From Faecalibacter macacae (GTDB lineage: Bacteria; Bacteroidota; Bacteroidia; Flavobacteriales; Weeksellaceae): a stretch of DNA of 64,000 bases. Positions 26,990-35,823 of the stretch are shown here, piece after piece; within the stretch, counting starts at the first letter, position 1, and each line of letters begins with the position of its first letter. The translations under genes and the position numbers were made by a program. Under the pieces are notes generated by a model. That model saw only the letters and a program-made list of their open reading frames with translations. It made no database searches and had not been told where the DNA came from. The stretch is from contig NZ_RDOJ01000001.1 of the NCBI RefSeq assembly GCF_003687725.1, positions 5,196 through 69,195 of the forward strand, written 5' to 3'.

Positions 26990-27400
26990 ATGGGATTAAG
27001 AAGTTTAATAAAAAAAGTTTTAAGAAGAGCAGAAACAGTTACTGACAGAGAAGCTGATCGATTTGATTTAGTAACAGAGAAATTGTCTGCTACAGGTTCT
27101 GTAATTGCAGATGATACAAAGGAGTTTGCAAAAAAGACATTTGATAATTTAAAAGTTGCAGCAAATGATATCAAAGATGTATCAAATGAAGCAACAAAAG
27201 ACATTAGAGCAAAAGTAAAAGAAGATTACAACGATGTTAAGGAAATTGCTGAAAAAAGAATACATGAAACTAGAGACATCGTTCAAGAAAAGTTAGCTAC
27301 AACTAAAGATAAAGTTGAAGATAAGGTTGAAGACGCAAAAGATCAGGTTGTAGAAATTAAACAAGAAGTAAAAGAAGAGGTAAAAAAACTTGATCAATAA
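26990..27400 (+). CDS. Amphipathic-helix repeat protein (YtxH/LEA-like), hypothetical
   Basis: A 136-residue, highly charged protein with no signal peptide and almost no long hydrophobic stretch. From about residue 45 it is a succession of 11-residue-like amphipathic helices rich in Lys, Glu, Asp, Val and Ala, ending in 'VKEEVKKLDQ'. This composition resembles YtxH-type, late-embryogenesis-abundant (LEA) or apolipoprotein-like proteins that bind membranes or protect against drying. No family can be named with certainty. A terminator follows it. Confidence 0.65.
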   Translation: MGLRSLIKKVLRRAETVTDREADRFDLVTEKLSATGSVIADDTKEFAKKTFDNLKVAANDIKDVSNEATKDIRAKVKEDYNDVKEIAEKRIHETRDIVQEKLATTKDKVEDKVEDAKDQVVEIKQEVKEEVKKLDQ

Positions 27401-27441
27401 TATTTTTAATCAAGAAGTCACATTTTCTTACAAATAATAGT

Positions 27442-27480
27442 TAAAACTGTTCTTTTTTTTAAAAAAAGGAGCAGTTTTTT
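27442..27480 (+). terminator. Terminator
   Basis: Arms AAAACTGTTCTTTTTTT and AAAAAAAGGAGCAGTTTT pair with G-T wobbles, followed by a T run. Confidence 0.75.
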
Positions 27481-27539
27481 ATTTTATGGATTAATTTTTG
27501 TAGGTTATTTGTCTGATTTGATTGAAGTTTAATGCCAGT

Positions 27540-28502
27540 ATGAAAACTAAAGAGTATACAAATTTAGAAACCAAACCTACCTTCTCTAAAAATATTATTA
27601 TTCTTTTGCTTTCTATTGCTTTATTAGGGACTTTCGGATATATTTTATTCGAGAAAAAAAGTCACGAAAGGGAAGTAGGAATAGGCGCATCTATTATAGA
27701 TGATTTGGAAAGATCGCGCGAAGTTTTAAAACAAGAATTAAGAATAGCCAGAGCAGAATATGACACTGCCAAAATAGCAATTGTGAATAAAGATGCTGAA
27801 ATGTTAGAAAAAGATCGTCTGATCTTTGAAAAGCAAAAGCAAATTCAAAATATTCTTAACAATGACGAAATTTCGAAAGAAGATATCAATAAAGCAAAAC
27901 GCTTAATTTCTTCTTTGAAAACGGAACTTGGGGAATATAGAAGACAAATTGAGGTTTTAACTCAGCAAAATGAGAGATTAAAATCTAAAAATGAAGCGCT
28001 TTCGGAAGAAAATATATTAGTGTCAGAAAAAAATAAAGCGATTTCTGAAGATTTAGTAAATGTGACAAATGAAAAAGAGGTTAATCGTATGAATGTGAAT
28101 TCAACTTTAGCAATCTCTAATTATTCATTAACAGGTCTTAAAGTAAAAAGTTCTGGAAAAGAAGTTGAAACTGAAAAAGCAAGCCGTATTAATAAATTAC
28201 GCGTAGCTTTTGAAGTTGATCCAAATACGAATGCCATTGAAGAGAATAAGGAATTATTTATTGCGATATATAAACCAGATGGTGAATTAGGTCGTTTTGA
28301 AGGTTCTAATCCTGGAAATATTCCATTACGTTCGGGAAAAAATGTTGAATATTCAGACCGAGTTATTTTTAAATTTGATCCGATAAAAGGAAACAAAATA
28401 TCTTTTGATTGGAAAGATTATAGTTTCCCAAAAGGAGAATATAAAATTGACATTTATCAAAATGGATTTAAAATTGCTCAGAACAAAATATCATTGAAAT
28501 AA
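27540..28502 (+). CDS. Coiled-coil membrane-anchored protein, hypothetical
   Basis: A 320-residue protein with one N-terminal transmembrane helix (about residues 18-38). A long coiled coil follows (about residues 55-180, repeated 'KNEAL.EEN..VSEKN' heptads). The C-terminal domain (about 190-320) is beta-rich: 'LRVAFEVDPNTNA', 'ELFIAIYKPDGELGRF' and 'SFPKGEYKIDIYQNGFKIA'. It probably stands in the periplasm, tethered to the inner membrane. I recall similar proteins in flavobacteria but know no function. A TTG at 27522 opens the frame; the ATG at 27540 is the better start. Confidence 0.75.
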   Translation: MKTKEYTNLETKPTFSKNIIILLLSIALLGTFGYILFEKKSHEREVGIGASIIDDLERSREVLKQELRIARAEYDTAKIAIVNKDAEMLEKDRLIFEKQKQIQNILNNDEISKEDINKAKRLISSLKTELGEYRRQIEVLTQQNERLKSKNEALSEENILVSEKNKAISEDLVNVTNEKEVNRMNVNSTLAISNYSLTGLKVKSSGKEVETEKASRINKLRVAFEVDPNTNAIEENKELFIAIYKPDGELGRFEGSNPGNIPLRSGKNVEYSDRVIFKFDPIKGNKISFDWKDYSFPKGEYKIDIYQNGFKIAQNKISLK

Positions 28503-28517
28503 TTTCAGTTTATAATA

Positions 28518-28553
28518 AAAAAAAGGGTTCTCAAATTTGAGAACCCTTTTTTT
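28518..28553. terminator. Perfect palindromic bidirectional terminator
   Basis: A perfect 36-base palindrome (AAAAAAAGGGTTCTCAAA and its complement) between convergent genes. Confidence 0.88.
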
Positions 28554-28554
28554 A

Positions 28555-29625
28555 TTAACAATATTTTTCGCCTTTATTTAGTCGTATATCACTTACATAA
28601 CTTCTAATTTCTTTTACATTAGATTTTGGACAAATAATTAATCCATTTTGAGAATCAATTACAACAAAATCTTTTAAACCATCAACAATTATCGCTTTAT
28701 CTTGTGTTGAGTAGATGAAAGAGTTTTCTGTATTATAGGTAATGAAATTTTTACTTTGTATTGTATTTTCAAATTCATCAACCGGAGTATGATCGCTAAT
28801 TGATTTCCAAGTTCCCATATCATTCCAGCCAATTTCAGTTGGTATTACGTATACATTTTTCGCTTTTTCTAAAATCGATTTATTGATTGAAACAACATCT
28901 AATGTTCCGTAAATAGTTTTCAATAACTTCACATTTCTTTCAGGTTGATCAAAATATGCAGTTAATGTTTCAACCATTCCAGGACGATAAGTTTGAAAAG
29001 CTTCTAAAATTGCTTTCGTTGACCAAATTAAAATTCCGGTGTTCCATAAAAAATCACCACTTTCTATAAATGAGTTTGCGAAATCTTCGTCAGGCTTGTC
29101 AACAAAAGTTTTTACCTTTTTTATAGGTAGTCCTTCTTCTATTACTTGTACGTAACTTAGATTAATATCTGGTCTATTAGGTTCAACACCCAGCGCGATT
29201 AGATGATTTGTATCTGCATATTCAAAAGCAACTTCGATACTTTTTACAAAATCATCTGCATCATAAATTAAATGATCAGATGGAGCTACGATTAATTTTG
29301 CGTTAGGATTAATCTCATGAATATGCATTGCTGCTAATAAATTACAAGCAGAAGTGTTCATAACACGAGGTTCTAAAATTATATTTTTGTCAGATATAGT
29401 AGGTATTTGTTCTTTGACTAATGAAGTATAATTTTCTGTAGTAATCACGAAAATATTTTCTTCAGGAACAACTTTTTTTAACCGATTGTGTGTGATTTGA
29501 ATTAAAGTCTTCCCAATTCCCAACAAATCTAAAAATTGTTTAGGTTTTTTAACAGTGCTCATTGGCCATAATCTAACGCCAGTTCCGCTGGCTAAGATTA
29601 CTGCATAATGATTGGATTGCATCAT
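28555..29625 (-). CDS. Mannose-1-phosphate guanylyltransferase
   Basis: A 356-residue sugar nucleotidyltransferase without the isomerase domain found in bifunctional ManC. It makes GDP-mannose for polysaccharide synthesis. 'ILASGTGVRLWPMSTVKKPKQFLDLLG' near the N-terminus is the pyrophosphorylase signature; where most family members have GG the first Gly is Ser. 'VAPSDHLIYDADDF', 'KVKTFVDKPD', 'FLWNTGI' and 'EIGWNDMGTWKS' are the remaining conserved blocks. It lies 2 bases downstream of the sprT-like gene on the same strand. Confidence 0.9.
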   Translation of the reverse strand: MMQSNHYAVILASGTGVRLWPMSTVKKPKQFLDLLGIGKTLIQITHNRLKKVVPEENIFVITTENYTSLVKEQIPTISDKNIILEPRVMNTSACNLLAAMHIHEINPNAKLIVAPSDHLIYDADDFVKSIEVAFEYADTNHLIALGVEPNRPDINLSYVQVIEEGLPIKKVKTFVDKPDEDFANSFIESGDFLWNTGILIWSTKAILEAFQTYRPGMVETLTAYFDQPERNVKLLKTIYGTLDVVSINKSILEKAKNVYVIPTEIGWNDMGTWKSISDHTPVDEFENTIQSKNFITYNTENSFIYSTQDKAIIVDGLKDFVVIDSQNGLIICPKSNVKEIRSYVSDIRLNKGEKYC

Positions 29626-29627
29626 AG

Positions 29628-30227
29628 TTATAGTTTTTCTACTAAGGCAGTAGCGTTTATTAAATAGTTTTTGTTGGTTTTTATATCACAACAAATATAC
29701 CTTAATTTTCGTTTTTCACCTTTTTGGAAAACTTTTTGACCTAATTTAAAATGAGTTCCGATTTGTAAATCTTCTAAATAGTCTTGATAGTCCTCCGAAT
29801 CGTTGATTAAAAATTTAGCAATATTTGAATCTGCTCCGACAGAAGCTTTTGGTGACTGTGCATGTTTAGCGACGTAAATGCGTACTTCCTCTGGATAAAT
29901 TTCGATAGATTCGGCTAATAATTTTCCGAATATTATTTTCCATTCTTTGCCATGGGGTGCAACTTGTCCGTAATTATATTTTGCATAAACCATCATGTGA
30001 GCAATTTCATGAGTAAAGACAAAGAAAAATGCTTCAGGATTCAAATCGCCATTTACGGTAATTTGATGCCTTTTCTGAGGTTGTAATTTGCGATAATCTC
30101 CCAATTTAGTCTGTCTACTTCGTGTAATTTTTAAAGTTAAAGGATAAGGATTTATCCATTTTTCAATAAAAACTAAAGCATTTTTAGGAAGATAGGGTTG
30201 TAATTGTTCTAAATTCACATTGTGCAA
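29628..30227 (-). CDS. SprT-like zinc metalloprotease-fold protein
   Basis: A 199-residue protein with the SprT zincin core: 'FVFTHEIAHMMVYAKY' (HExxH near residues 70-74) and 'PHGKEWKIIFGKLL' with the third His ligand. SprT/Spartan relatives act on DNA-protein crosslinks in eukaryotes; the bacterial role is unclear. Near the C-terminus a CC pair ('YICCDIKTNKNY') takes the place of the zinc-ribbon part. It forms an operon with the guanylyltransferase. Confidence 0.87.
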   Translation of the reverse strand: MHNVNLEQLQPYLPKNALVFIEKWINPYPLTLKITRSRQTKLGDYRKLQPQKRHQITVNGDLNPEAFFFVFTHEIAHMMVYAKYNYGQVAPHGKEWKIIFGKLLAESIEIYPEEVRIYVAKHAQSPKASVGADSNIAKFLINDSEDYQDYLEDLQIGTHFKLGQKVFQKGEKRKLRYICCDIKTNKNYLINATALVEKL

Positions 30228-30271
30228 GATAAATAAAAAGCTATTTCAATAAAAATCTTAATTTTGTCGTA

Positions 30272-31018
30272 ATGAAAATATTTGAACAAATAGGTTCTTA
30301 CTTTATGCTAATGGCTAAAGTATTTAGTAAACCACAAAAACTTAAAGTTTTTTGGAAGTTAACTATACGTGAGATTTGGGATTTAGGAATAAATTCTATT
30401 GGTATCATGACATTTATATCAACCTTTATGGGGGCGGTTTTAGCATTACAAATGGCTCAAAACTTTCAAGGAGCTGATATTCCTGTGCCAGATTATTATA
30501 TCGGATACGCGACAAAAGTTGTATTGGTGTTAGAATTTGCCCCTACAATTATGTCCTTAATTTTGGTGGGTAAAGTTGGGTCGTATATTGCATCAAGTAT
30601 TGGTACGATGCGTGTTACAGAACAAATTGATGCTTTAGATGTAATGGGAATCAATTCGCCAAACTTACTGATCTTACCAAAAATAATTGCTTGTGTATTT
30701 TTTAATCCAATTCTTGTAATGATTAGTATTGGTTTTGGATTAATAGGAGGTCATTTAATTGGTTTAAGTACCAAAATGTGGTCTGAAGCTGATTTTATCA
30801 CTGGGCTTCAAATGCAAATGGCCACAAAATTATATGTTTATACATTTATTAAAACGATGGTCTTCGGATTTGTTATAGCAACAATTCCTGCATATTATGG
30901 TTATAATGTAAAAGGAGGTTCGTTAGAAGTTGGTCGTTCGTCTACGACTGCAGTAGTTTGGACTTCTATTACAATTATCGTTATCAACTTAATATTAACT
31001 CAAACAATTTTAAGCTAA
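30272..31018 (+). CDS. mlaE: MlaE-family lipid ABC transporter permease
   Basis: A 248-residue MlaE/YrbE permease with about five membrane segments and the conserved 'LEFAPTIMSLILVGKVGSYIASSIGTMRVTEQIDALDVMGINS' region (split here only for naming; residues ~90-130). It works with the next gene's ATPase in lipid transport between inner and outer membrane. The substrate-binding MCE protein (MlaD) is not next to it. A TAATTTTG box at 30259-30266 ends 5 bases before the ATG, suggesting a leaderless message. Confidence 0.93.
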   Translation: MKIFEQIGSYFMLMAKVFSKPQKLKVFWKLTIREIWDLGINSIGIMTFISTFMGAVLALQMAQNFQGADIPVPDYYIGYATKVVLVLEFAPTIMSLILVGKVGSYIASSIGTMRVTEQIDALDVMGINSPNLLILPKIIACVFFNPILVMISIGFGLIGGHLIGLSTKMWSEADFITGLQMQMATKLYVYTFIKTMVFGFVIATIPAYYGYNVKGGSLEVGRSSTTAVVWTSITIIVINLILTQTILS

Positions 31019-31785
31019 TGATTGAGGTAAAAGAAATACGCAAATCTTTTGATGCGATTGAAGTTTTAAAAGGTTTTTCTTTAACATTTGAAAAAGGAAA
31101 CGTAAACTTAATTATTGGTCAATCAGGTTCAGGTAAAACAGTTTTCTTAAAAAACTTAATTGGATTATTAACACCAACGTCTGGACAAATTCTTTACGAA
31201 GGTGAAAATATGGTTGAGTATGATTATAAAGAAAAACAACGTTTACGAAGTGAGATTGGTGTAGTTTTTCAAGGAAGTGCATTGTATGATACGATGAATA
31301 TTTTGGAGAATGTAAAGTTCCCATTAGAAATGTTTTCGGATATGTCGCCTACAGAAATTGATAAACGTGCTCGTGAAGTTTTAGATCGTGTAGAAATTGC
31401 TCGTACAGCTTTAAAAAAATTCCCTTCAGAAATTTCAGGAGGTATGCAAAAGCGTGTGGCAATTGCTCGTGCAATAGTAAATAAGCCAAAATATTTATTT
31501 GCTGATGAACCTAACTCTGGTTTAGATCCAAAAACTGCATTAGTAATTGACCAGTTAATTTATGATATCACAAAAGAGTTAAATACAACAACTATTATTA
31601 ATACACATGATATGAACTCGGTTATGGAAATCGGAGATCATATCGTTTTCTTAAAGAATGGATATTTAGAATGGGAAGGAAATAAAGATGAAATTTTGGT
31701 TGCTGATAATCCAAATGTTATCGATTTCGTTTATTCATCAAACTTATTCAAGAAGTTAAGAGAAGCACTACTTAAAGAAAAATAA
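31018..31785 (+). CDS. mlaF: MlaF-type ABC transporter ATP-binding protein
   Basis: A 255-residue ABC ATPase: Walker A 'IGQSGSGKT', Q-loop 'VVFQGSALYD', signature 'EISGGMQKR', Walker B 'YLFADEPNSGLD', and the switch His in 'INTHDMNS'. 'GSALYD' and 'GGMQKR' are typical of the MlaF group. The ATG overlaps the stop of mlaE (TAATG). The frame is open 20 codons further upstream, but those codons lie inside mlaE and do not match the family. Confidence 0.95.
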   Translation: MIEVKEIRKSFDAIEVLKGFSLTFEKGNVNLIIGQSGSGKTVFLKNLIGLLTPTSGQILYEGENMVEYDYKEKQRLRSEIGVVFQGSALYDTMNILENVKFPLEMFSDMSPTEIDKRAREVLDRVEIARTALKKFPSEISGGMQKRVAIARAIVNKPKYLFADEPNSGLDPKTALVIDQLIYDITKELNTTTIINTHDMNSVMEIGDHIVFLKNGYLEWEGNKDEILVADNPNVIDFVYSSNLFKKLREALLKEK

Positions 31786-31798
31786 AAATATAACACAC

Positions 31799-32371
31799 AT
31801 GAAAAAAATATTATTTACAGCGTTAGTTGCAGCTTCATCATTAGTTTCAGCTCAGGGGATTGACTTTGGAGCAAAAGCAGGTGTTGTTTTCAATGCAAAT
31901 GATGGATTTTGGGAAGGAATGGATGGCGTTTCTAAAGCAGAAGGGTCAACAGGATTCCAATTAGGTGCTGTATTAAGAGCTCGTTTTGCTGGTTTTTACG
32001 TTCAACCAGAATTACTTTATACTCAAACTACAAATGAGTATGATAAAGGGAAAGTAAAAAAGAAAAGTATGGACATTCCTGTGGGTGTTGGTAAAAGATT
32101 TTTAGGTATTGCTCATGCTCAAATTGGACCAACTTTCTCATACTATTTTGAAGATAAATTAAATGTAGGAAATTTTGTAAATGCAAGTCAAGATCAATTT
32201 GGAGTTGGTTACCATATTGGTGGAGGAGTACAGATTAAAAATTTAATGTTTGATTTAAGATACCAAAAAGGTTTTGGAAAATTAACTTCTGAATTTGTAC
32301 AAGGTTCAAGTAAATACCAAACAGAGAATACACCACAAAATATTAATTTATCTGTAACATATTTATTCTAA
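31799..32371 (+). CDS. PorT-like outer-membrane beta-barrel protein
   Basis: A 190-residue protein with a signal peptide (cleavage near VSA-QG) and a PorT/OMP_b-brl_2 barrel: 'IDFGAKAGVVFNAN', 'LGAVLRARFAGFYVQPELLYTQ', ending in the aromatic 'NINLSVTYLF'. It starts 13 bases after mlaF on the same strand, so it is likely in the same operon. It might be an outer-membrane element linked to lipid traffic, but that is only a neighbourhood guess. Confidence 0.85.
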   Translation: MKKILFTALVAASSLVSAQGIDFGAKAGVVFNANDGFWEGMDGVSKAEGSTGFQLGAVLRARFAGFYVQPELLYTQTTNEYDKGKVKKKSMDIPVGVGKRFLGIAHAQIGPTFSYYFEDKLNVGNFVNASQDQFGVGYHIGGGVQIKNLMFDLRYQKGFGKLTSEFVQGSSKYQTENTPQNINLSVTYLF

Positions 32372-32394
32372 CAAATAGTTTCAGAATAAATTAA

Positions 32395-32426
32395 TTGGAT
32401 ATATTTGTGTCAAATATGTATTTTTG
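32395..32426 (+). promoter_or_regulatory. Bacteroidota-type promoter
   Basis: TTG at 32395-32397, a 21-base spacer and TATTTTTG at 32419-32426, about 20 bases before the ATG of the TPR gene. Confidence 0.65.
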
Positions 32427-32446
32427 CAACCTCGTAATAAAACAAA

Positions 32447-33151
32447 ATGGCAAAAAATAATAAGAAAGAAGAATTTGCAACTGAGCAATTTGTAGAAAAA
32501 TTAGATAAAACAGCTTTTGACGTAGAAACTTTTGTTGAAGATAACGCTAAACTTATCGTTGGTGTTTTAGTAGCATTAGTTGTTGCAGCTTTAGGTTATT
32601 TCGCTTACACTAAATTTGTTGTAGAACCAAAAAGTGAGGAAGCTTTAAATAATATGGTTCAAGCAGAACGTTTATTTGATCAAGATTCTGTAGCACAAGC
32701 ATTAAAGGGTAGCGCTGGAGCTTACCAAGGATTACAACAAATTGTTGATGAATTTGGTAACACTGAAGCAGGAAACTTAGCTCGTTTTAAAGCAGCAAGT
32801 TCTTACTACAAGTTAGGAGATTACGCATCTGCAGTAAAATTATTAGAAGATTTTTCTACTAGTGATGAGGTAATGTTAGCTCAAAAATACGGTATGTTAG
32901 GAAACGCTTTAACTCAATCTAATAAAGTTGAAGAAGCTTTACCATATTTCGTTAAAGCAGCTGAAGCAACAGAAGTAGAAACGTTACAAGTTACTTACTA
33001 CACAAAAGCAGGAGAAATCGCGATGAGTGTTGGTAAAAACGAAGACGCATTAAAATATTTCCAAATATTGGTGGATAAATATCCAGGAGCGAATAATGGA
33101 AATGCAGAGAAATTTGCTGAAAGATTAAAATATGTTGTAGGAACAAAATAA
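32447..33151 (+). CDS. TPR-containing inner-membrane protein (YfgM-like)
   Basis: A 234-residue protein with a charged cytoplasmic N-terminus, one transmembrane helix (about residues 38-60, 'LIVGVLVALVVAALGYFAY') and a periplasmic tail of three to four tetratricopeptide repeats ('LARFKAASSYYKLGDYASAVKLL', 'YYTKAGEIAMSVGKNEDALKYF'). It resembles YfgM/BamD-like scaffolds that assist envelope protein folding. The role is inferred from architecture. It is monocistronic: a promoter lies upstream and a terminator follows. Confidence 0.85.
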   Translation: MAKNNKKEEFATEQFVEKLDKTAFDVETFVEDNAKLIVGVLVALVVAALGYFAYTKFVVEPKSEEALNNMVQAERLFDQDSVAQALKGSAGAYQGLQQIVDEFGNTEAGNLARFKAASSYYKLGDYASAVKLLEDFSTSDEVMLAQKYGMLGNALTQSNKVEEALPYFVKAAEATEVETLQVTYYTKAGEIAMSVGKNEDALKYFQILVDKYPGANNGNAEKFAERLKYVVGTK

Positions 33152-33175
33152 TCCGACAATAAAAATTATAAAATA

Positions 33176-33205
33176 GAATCGAATCCCTCGGGGTTCGATT
33201 TTTTT
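33176..33205 (+). terminator. Terminator
   Basis: Stem AATCGAATCCC / GGGGTTCGATT with one G-T pair and a tight loop, then seven Ts. Confidence 0.85.
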
Positions 33206-33252
33206 ATTTACTATAGTATTTCGTAATTTTACGACAAGCAAAAAAACAAAAA

Positions 33253-33747
33253 ATGGCAACAGAAAATAAAAACTTGTCTCAGTACAACAAGGCAGAGTTA
33301 CCAAGCGTAGCAGGTAAGAAATTTGCGATTGTTACGTCTGAATGGAATAATCATATTACATTTAATTTACGTGATGGTGCTAAAGATACTTTAGTTGATT
33401 TAGGAGCAAGTATTGAAGATATTGAGTTGTATCAAGTACCTGGTAGTTTCGAATTAGTTTATGGTGCAGATAAAATAGCGAAAGCAAAGCCAGAATTAGA
33501 CGGTATTATCGTTATTGGTTGTGTAATTCGTGGTGCAACAGCTCATTTCGATTACGTTTGTGAGGGAGTAACACAAGGAATTAAAGATTTGAATATTAAA
33601 CACGAAATGCCAATTATCTTTTGTGTTTTAACTGACGAGAATGAGCAACAATCTATTGATCGTTCAGGAGGAAAACACGGAAATAAAGGTGTTGAAGCTG
33701 GAGTTGCTGCAGTAATGATGGCAGACTTTAAATCAAAATTAGGTTAA
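33253..33747 (+). CDS. ribH: 6,7-dimethyl-8-ribityllumazine synthase
   Basis: A 164-residue lumazine synthase, the penultimate enzyme of riboflavin synthesis. 'KFAIVTSEWNNHIT' (substrate-binding Trp), 'YQVPGSFELVYGADKIA', 'VIGCVIRGATAHFDYVCEG' with the catalytic His, and 'FCVLTDENEQQSIDRSGGKHGNKG' are the family blocks. Isolated from other rib genes, and no FMN riboswitch is seen upstream. Confidence 0.97.
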   Translation: MATENKNLSQYNKAELPSVAGKKFAIVTSEWNNHITFNLRDGAKDTLVDLGASIEDIELYQVPGSFELVYGADKIAKAKPELDGIIVIGCVIRGATAHFDYVCEGVTQGIKDLNIKHEMPIIFCVLTDENEQQSIDRSGGKHGNKGVEAGVAAVMMADFKSKLG

Positions 33748-33767
33748 AAAATATTTTTTATAAATAG

Positions 33768-33799
33768 AATCGGGTAGTGTAAACTATCCGATTTTTTTT
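33768..33799 (+). terminator. Terminator of ribH
   Basis: Stem AATCGGGTAGT / ACTATCCGATT with a 4-base loop followed by eight Ts. Confidence 0.87.
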
Positions 33800-33879
33800 G
33801 ACAAATATTTAAAAGTTATTATGCTATTTATTTCAAATAGCCTTTTTACATTTGTTTATAAATAATTAAAGAATCAGAT

Positions 33880-34620
33880 ATGCCAATTGCACCAAATTTT
33901 AGATCAAAGCATTATAAAGATTGGGAAATTTATTTTCCGATGTGTTATCCAAATACTTTCTTAAAGTTAAATGAGATGGCAAATTTGTTTCAAATTACAG
34001 CCTCAGAACATGCAAATTTAGGTGGCGTAGGATTTAAAGATTTACAAGAATATAATCATTCTTGGGTTTTAAGTCGAATGCGAATAGAGATTGATGAATT
34101 ACCAAGTTGGCTAAATAAAATTGAAGTTAATACTTGGGTTGAAGAATTAAGAGGAGCAAAGTCTACTCGTAATTTTACAATCGAAAGAGAAGGTAAAAAA
34201 TTGGTTGGAGTTTCAAGTTTATGGGCAATTTTTAATACAGAAACGCGTCGTCCAGATTTGTTACAAATTGATACCACACACATCGAACGTTTCAAAGAAT
34301 TACACGCAACTGAAACTGCTCATCAAGTAATTGATCTATCACCAGAACCTACTGAAAAGCACGAATATGTTGTTCAGTTTGCTGATATTGATATTCTTTA
34401 TCACGTAAATAATACAAGATATTTGGAATGGTGTTTAAATTATATTGATCCTGAAATAGTATTGTCTAATCAAATCAAAGCGCTTAATTTAAACTTTATA
34501 AAAGAAGTTAGTTTAGGTGATAATGTAATTGTTGAAAAAGCTGTTTTAGATAATAAAATATTATTTAAAGTCGTTAAAGAAGACAAAGTTTGTTTTGCAT
34601 GTGAATTAGAATTGAAATAA
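33880..34620 (+). CDS. Acyl-ACP thioesterase
   Basis: A 246-residue protein built of two hot-dog folds, as in plant FatA/FatB and bacterial acyl-ACP thioesterases. The first half has 'HANLGGVGFKDLQEYNHSWVLSRMRI'; the second has 'FADIDILYHVNNTRYLEWCL', which carries the Asp/Asn/His catalytic set. It should release free fatty acids from acyl carrier protein in the cytoplasm. Monocistronic. Confidence 0.9.
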   Translation: MPIAPNFRSKHYKDWEIYFPMCYPNTFLKLNEMANLFQITASEHANLGGVGFKDLQEYNHSWVLSRMRIEIDELPSWLNKIEVNTWVEELRGAKSTRNFTIEREGKKLVGVSSLWAIFNTETRRPDLLQIDTTHIERFKELHATETAHQVIDLSPEPTEKHEYVVQFADIDILYHVNNTRYLEWCLNYIDPEIVLSNQIKALNLNFIKEVSLGDNVIVEKAVLDNKILFKVVKEDKVCFACELELK

Positions 34621-34627
34621 AAATATA

Positions 34628-34660
34628 AAGCCTTCTGAAAATCATCAGAAGGCTTTTTTA
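34628..34660. terminator. Bidirectional terminator
   Basis: Stem AAAGCCTTCTGA / TCAGAAGGCTTT with a 6-base loop between convergent genes. Confidence 0.87.
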
Positions 34661-34668
34661 TTTTGTTA

Positions 34669-35133
34669 TTATTTCTTTAATAAGATATATTTTTCGGCAT
34701 CATCGCCTTCAATTTTCTTTTGGTTTTTATCTAATTGATAAATTTTTCCTTCAGAAACAAAAAATGAATTTGGCACGTTTGCAATTTGTTCTAAAACAAT
34801 TGTATTTCCATCTTCTTCAAAATGATATGTACCTGTAGTCATCAATTCTTCTTTATCAACACCAACACGTTTTGTTCCATAAACAAACATATTATCTGGC
34901 ATTAATTTTAAAGACAACTCAATTTCTTTACAATCTGAATTAATACAAGGTAAAATTCCTTCATATATTCCTTCGTAGTCCAAAGAATTTTTTGCGTTAT
35001 GACTATCAACAATAGTATCTGTAACAACAATAGAATCGTTTGTTTTTGTGCTCTGAACTGAATCTTTATCGTTACCACAAGAAGTAAAAATGAATGATCC
35101 AGCAATTAAAAAAGTAATAGATATTTTTTTCAT
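34669..35133 (-). CDS. NlpE-like copper resistance/envelope stress lipoprotein
   Basis: A 154-residue lipoprotein (signal ending FIFTSC, Cys19), followed by a Ser/Thr/Asp-rich linker and an NlpE N-terminal-type domain. 'YEGILPCINSDCKEIELSLKL' carries the CxxxxxC pair of this family, here with spacing Cys-Ile-Asn-Ser-Asp-Cys. E. coli NlpE senses surface contact and copper through the Cpx system; Bacteroidota copies may only share the fold. Monocistronic. Confidence 0.82.
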   Translation of the reverse strand: MKKISITFLIAGSFIFTSCGNDKDSVQSTKTNDSIVVTDTIVDSHNAKNSLDYEGIYEGILPCINSDCKEIELSLKLMPDNMFVYGTKRVGVDKEELMTTGTYHFEEDGNTIVLEQIANVPNSFFVSEGKIYQLDKNQKKIEGDDAEKYILLKK

Positions 35134-35174
35134 GATTCTATATTTTATCTACTAAAGGTACAAAAATACAGAGT

Positions 35175-35209
35175 AAAAAAAAATCCTTCCAACTTGGTTG
35201 AAAGGATTT
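35175..35209 (-). terminator. Terminator of ndk
   Basis: Arms AAATCCTTCCAAC and GTTGAAAGGATTT pair with one wobble; on the minus strand a long T run follows. Confidence 0.83.
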
Positions 35210-35236
35210 AATATATAGAAATTATATTTCTTCTAA

Positions 35237-35653
35237 TTAGAAAATTTCTTTTGCAGCGAAGTGGAATGCAGCTTCGATTGCAGCGTTTTCGTCTGAATCA
35301 GAACCGTGAACAGCGTTAGCATCGATAGATTCAGCGTATTTAGCACGGATTGTACCTTCAGCAGCCTCAGCTGGGTTAGTAGCACCGATTAAAGTACGGA
35401 AATCAGCAACAGCGTTATCTTTTTCTAAAACTGCAGCAACGATTGGTCCAGAAGTCATGAACTCAACTAAATCCTTGAAGAAAGGACGCTCAGCGTGGAT
35501 AGCATAAAATGCTTCAGCATCTTGCTTAGCTAATTGAGTCATTTTTGCAGCTTTGATAGTGAAACCTGCGTCTGTAATATCTTTTAAGATATCTCCGATG
35601 TGTCCTTTTGCTACTGCATCAGGCTTGATCATTGTAAATGTAATGTTTGCCAT
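35237..35653 (-). CDS. ndk: Nucleoside diphosphate kinase
   Basis: A 138-residue enzyme that transfers phosphate among nucleoside di- and triphosphates. '[12 protein letters not shown]' near the N-terminus and '[12 protein letters not shown]' with the phosphorylated His (about residue 115) are diagnostic. A full promoter is visible upstream at 35719-35692. Codon use is strongly biased to GCA/GCT and GAA, suggesting high expression. Confidence 0.97.
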   Translation of the reverse strand: MANITFTMIKPDAVAKGHIGDILKDITDAGFTIKAAKMTQLAKQDAEAFYAIHAERPFFKDLVEFMTSGPIVAAVLEKDNAVADFRTLIGATNPAEAAEGTIRAKYAESIDANAVHGSDSDENAAIEAAFHFAAKEIF

Positions 35654-35691
35654 TTTATTGATGTATTATTTATTACTAAATTATGAGAGTG

Positions 35692-35719
35692 CAAAATTAC
35701 AAAAAATCATGCGAATCAA
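35692..35719 (-). promoter_or_regulatory. Promoter of ndk
   Basis: Read on the minus strand: TTG (35719-35717), a 17-base spacer, then TAATTTTG (35699-35692), about 40 bases before the ndk ATG. Confidence 0.7.
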
Positions 35720-35797
35720 CGAAAAAAGGTTTGAAAATTTACATGTTGATAAAATTACTATTAATTATTTAAAAAAGACAAAAGTTAATATTTTGTC

Positions 35798-35823
35798 AAA
35801 TTATATTGTGTACAATATAATTT
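35798..35823. promoter_or_regulatory. Probable OhrR operator palindrome
   Basis: Perfect inverted repeat AAATTATATTGT-GT-ACAATATAATTT. It covers the TTG box and most of the spacer of the ohrR promoter, and resembles the TACAATT-AATTGTA sites of known OhrR proteins. Binding would block the promoter. Confidence 0.78.

Noticed and set aside
30958-31017. N-terminal extension of the MlaF-like ATPase
   Set aside because: It lies inside mlaE in another frame, does not resemble the family, and a TAATG junction gives a clear start at 31018.
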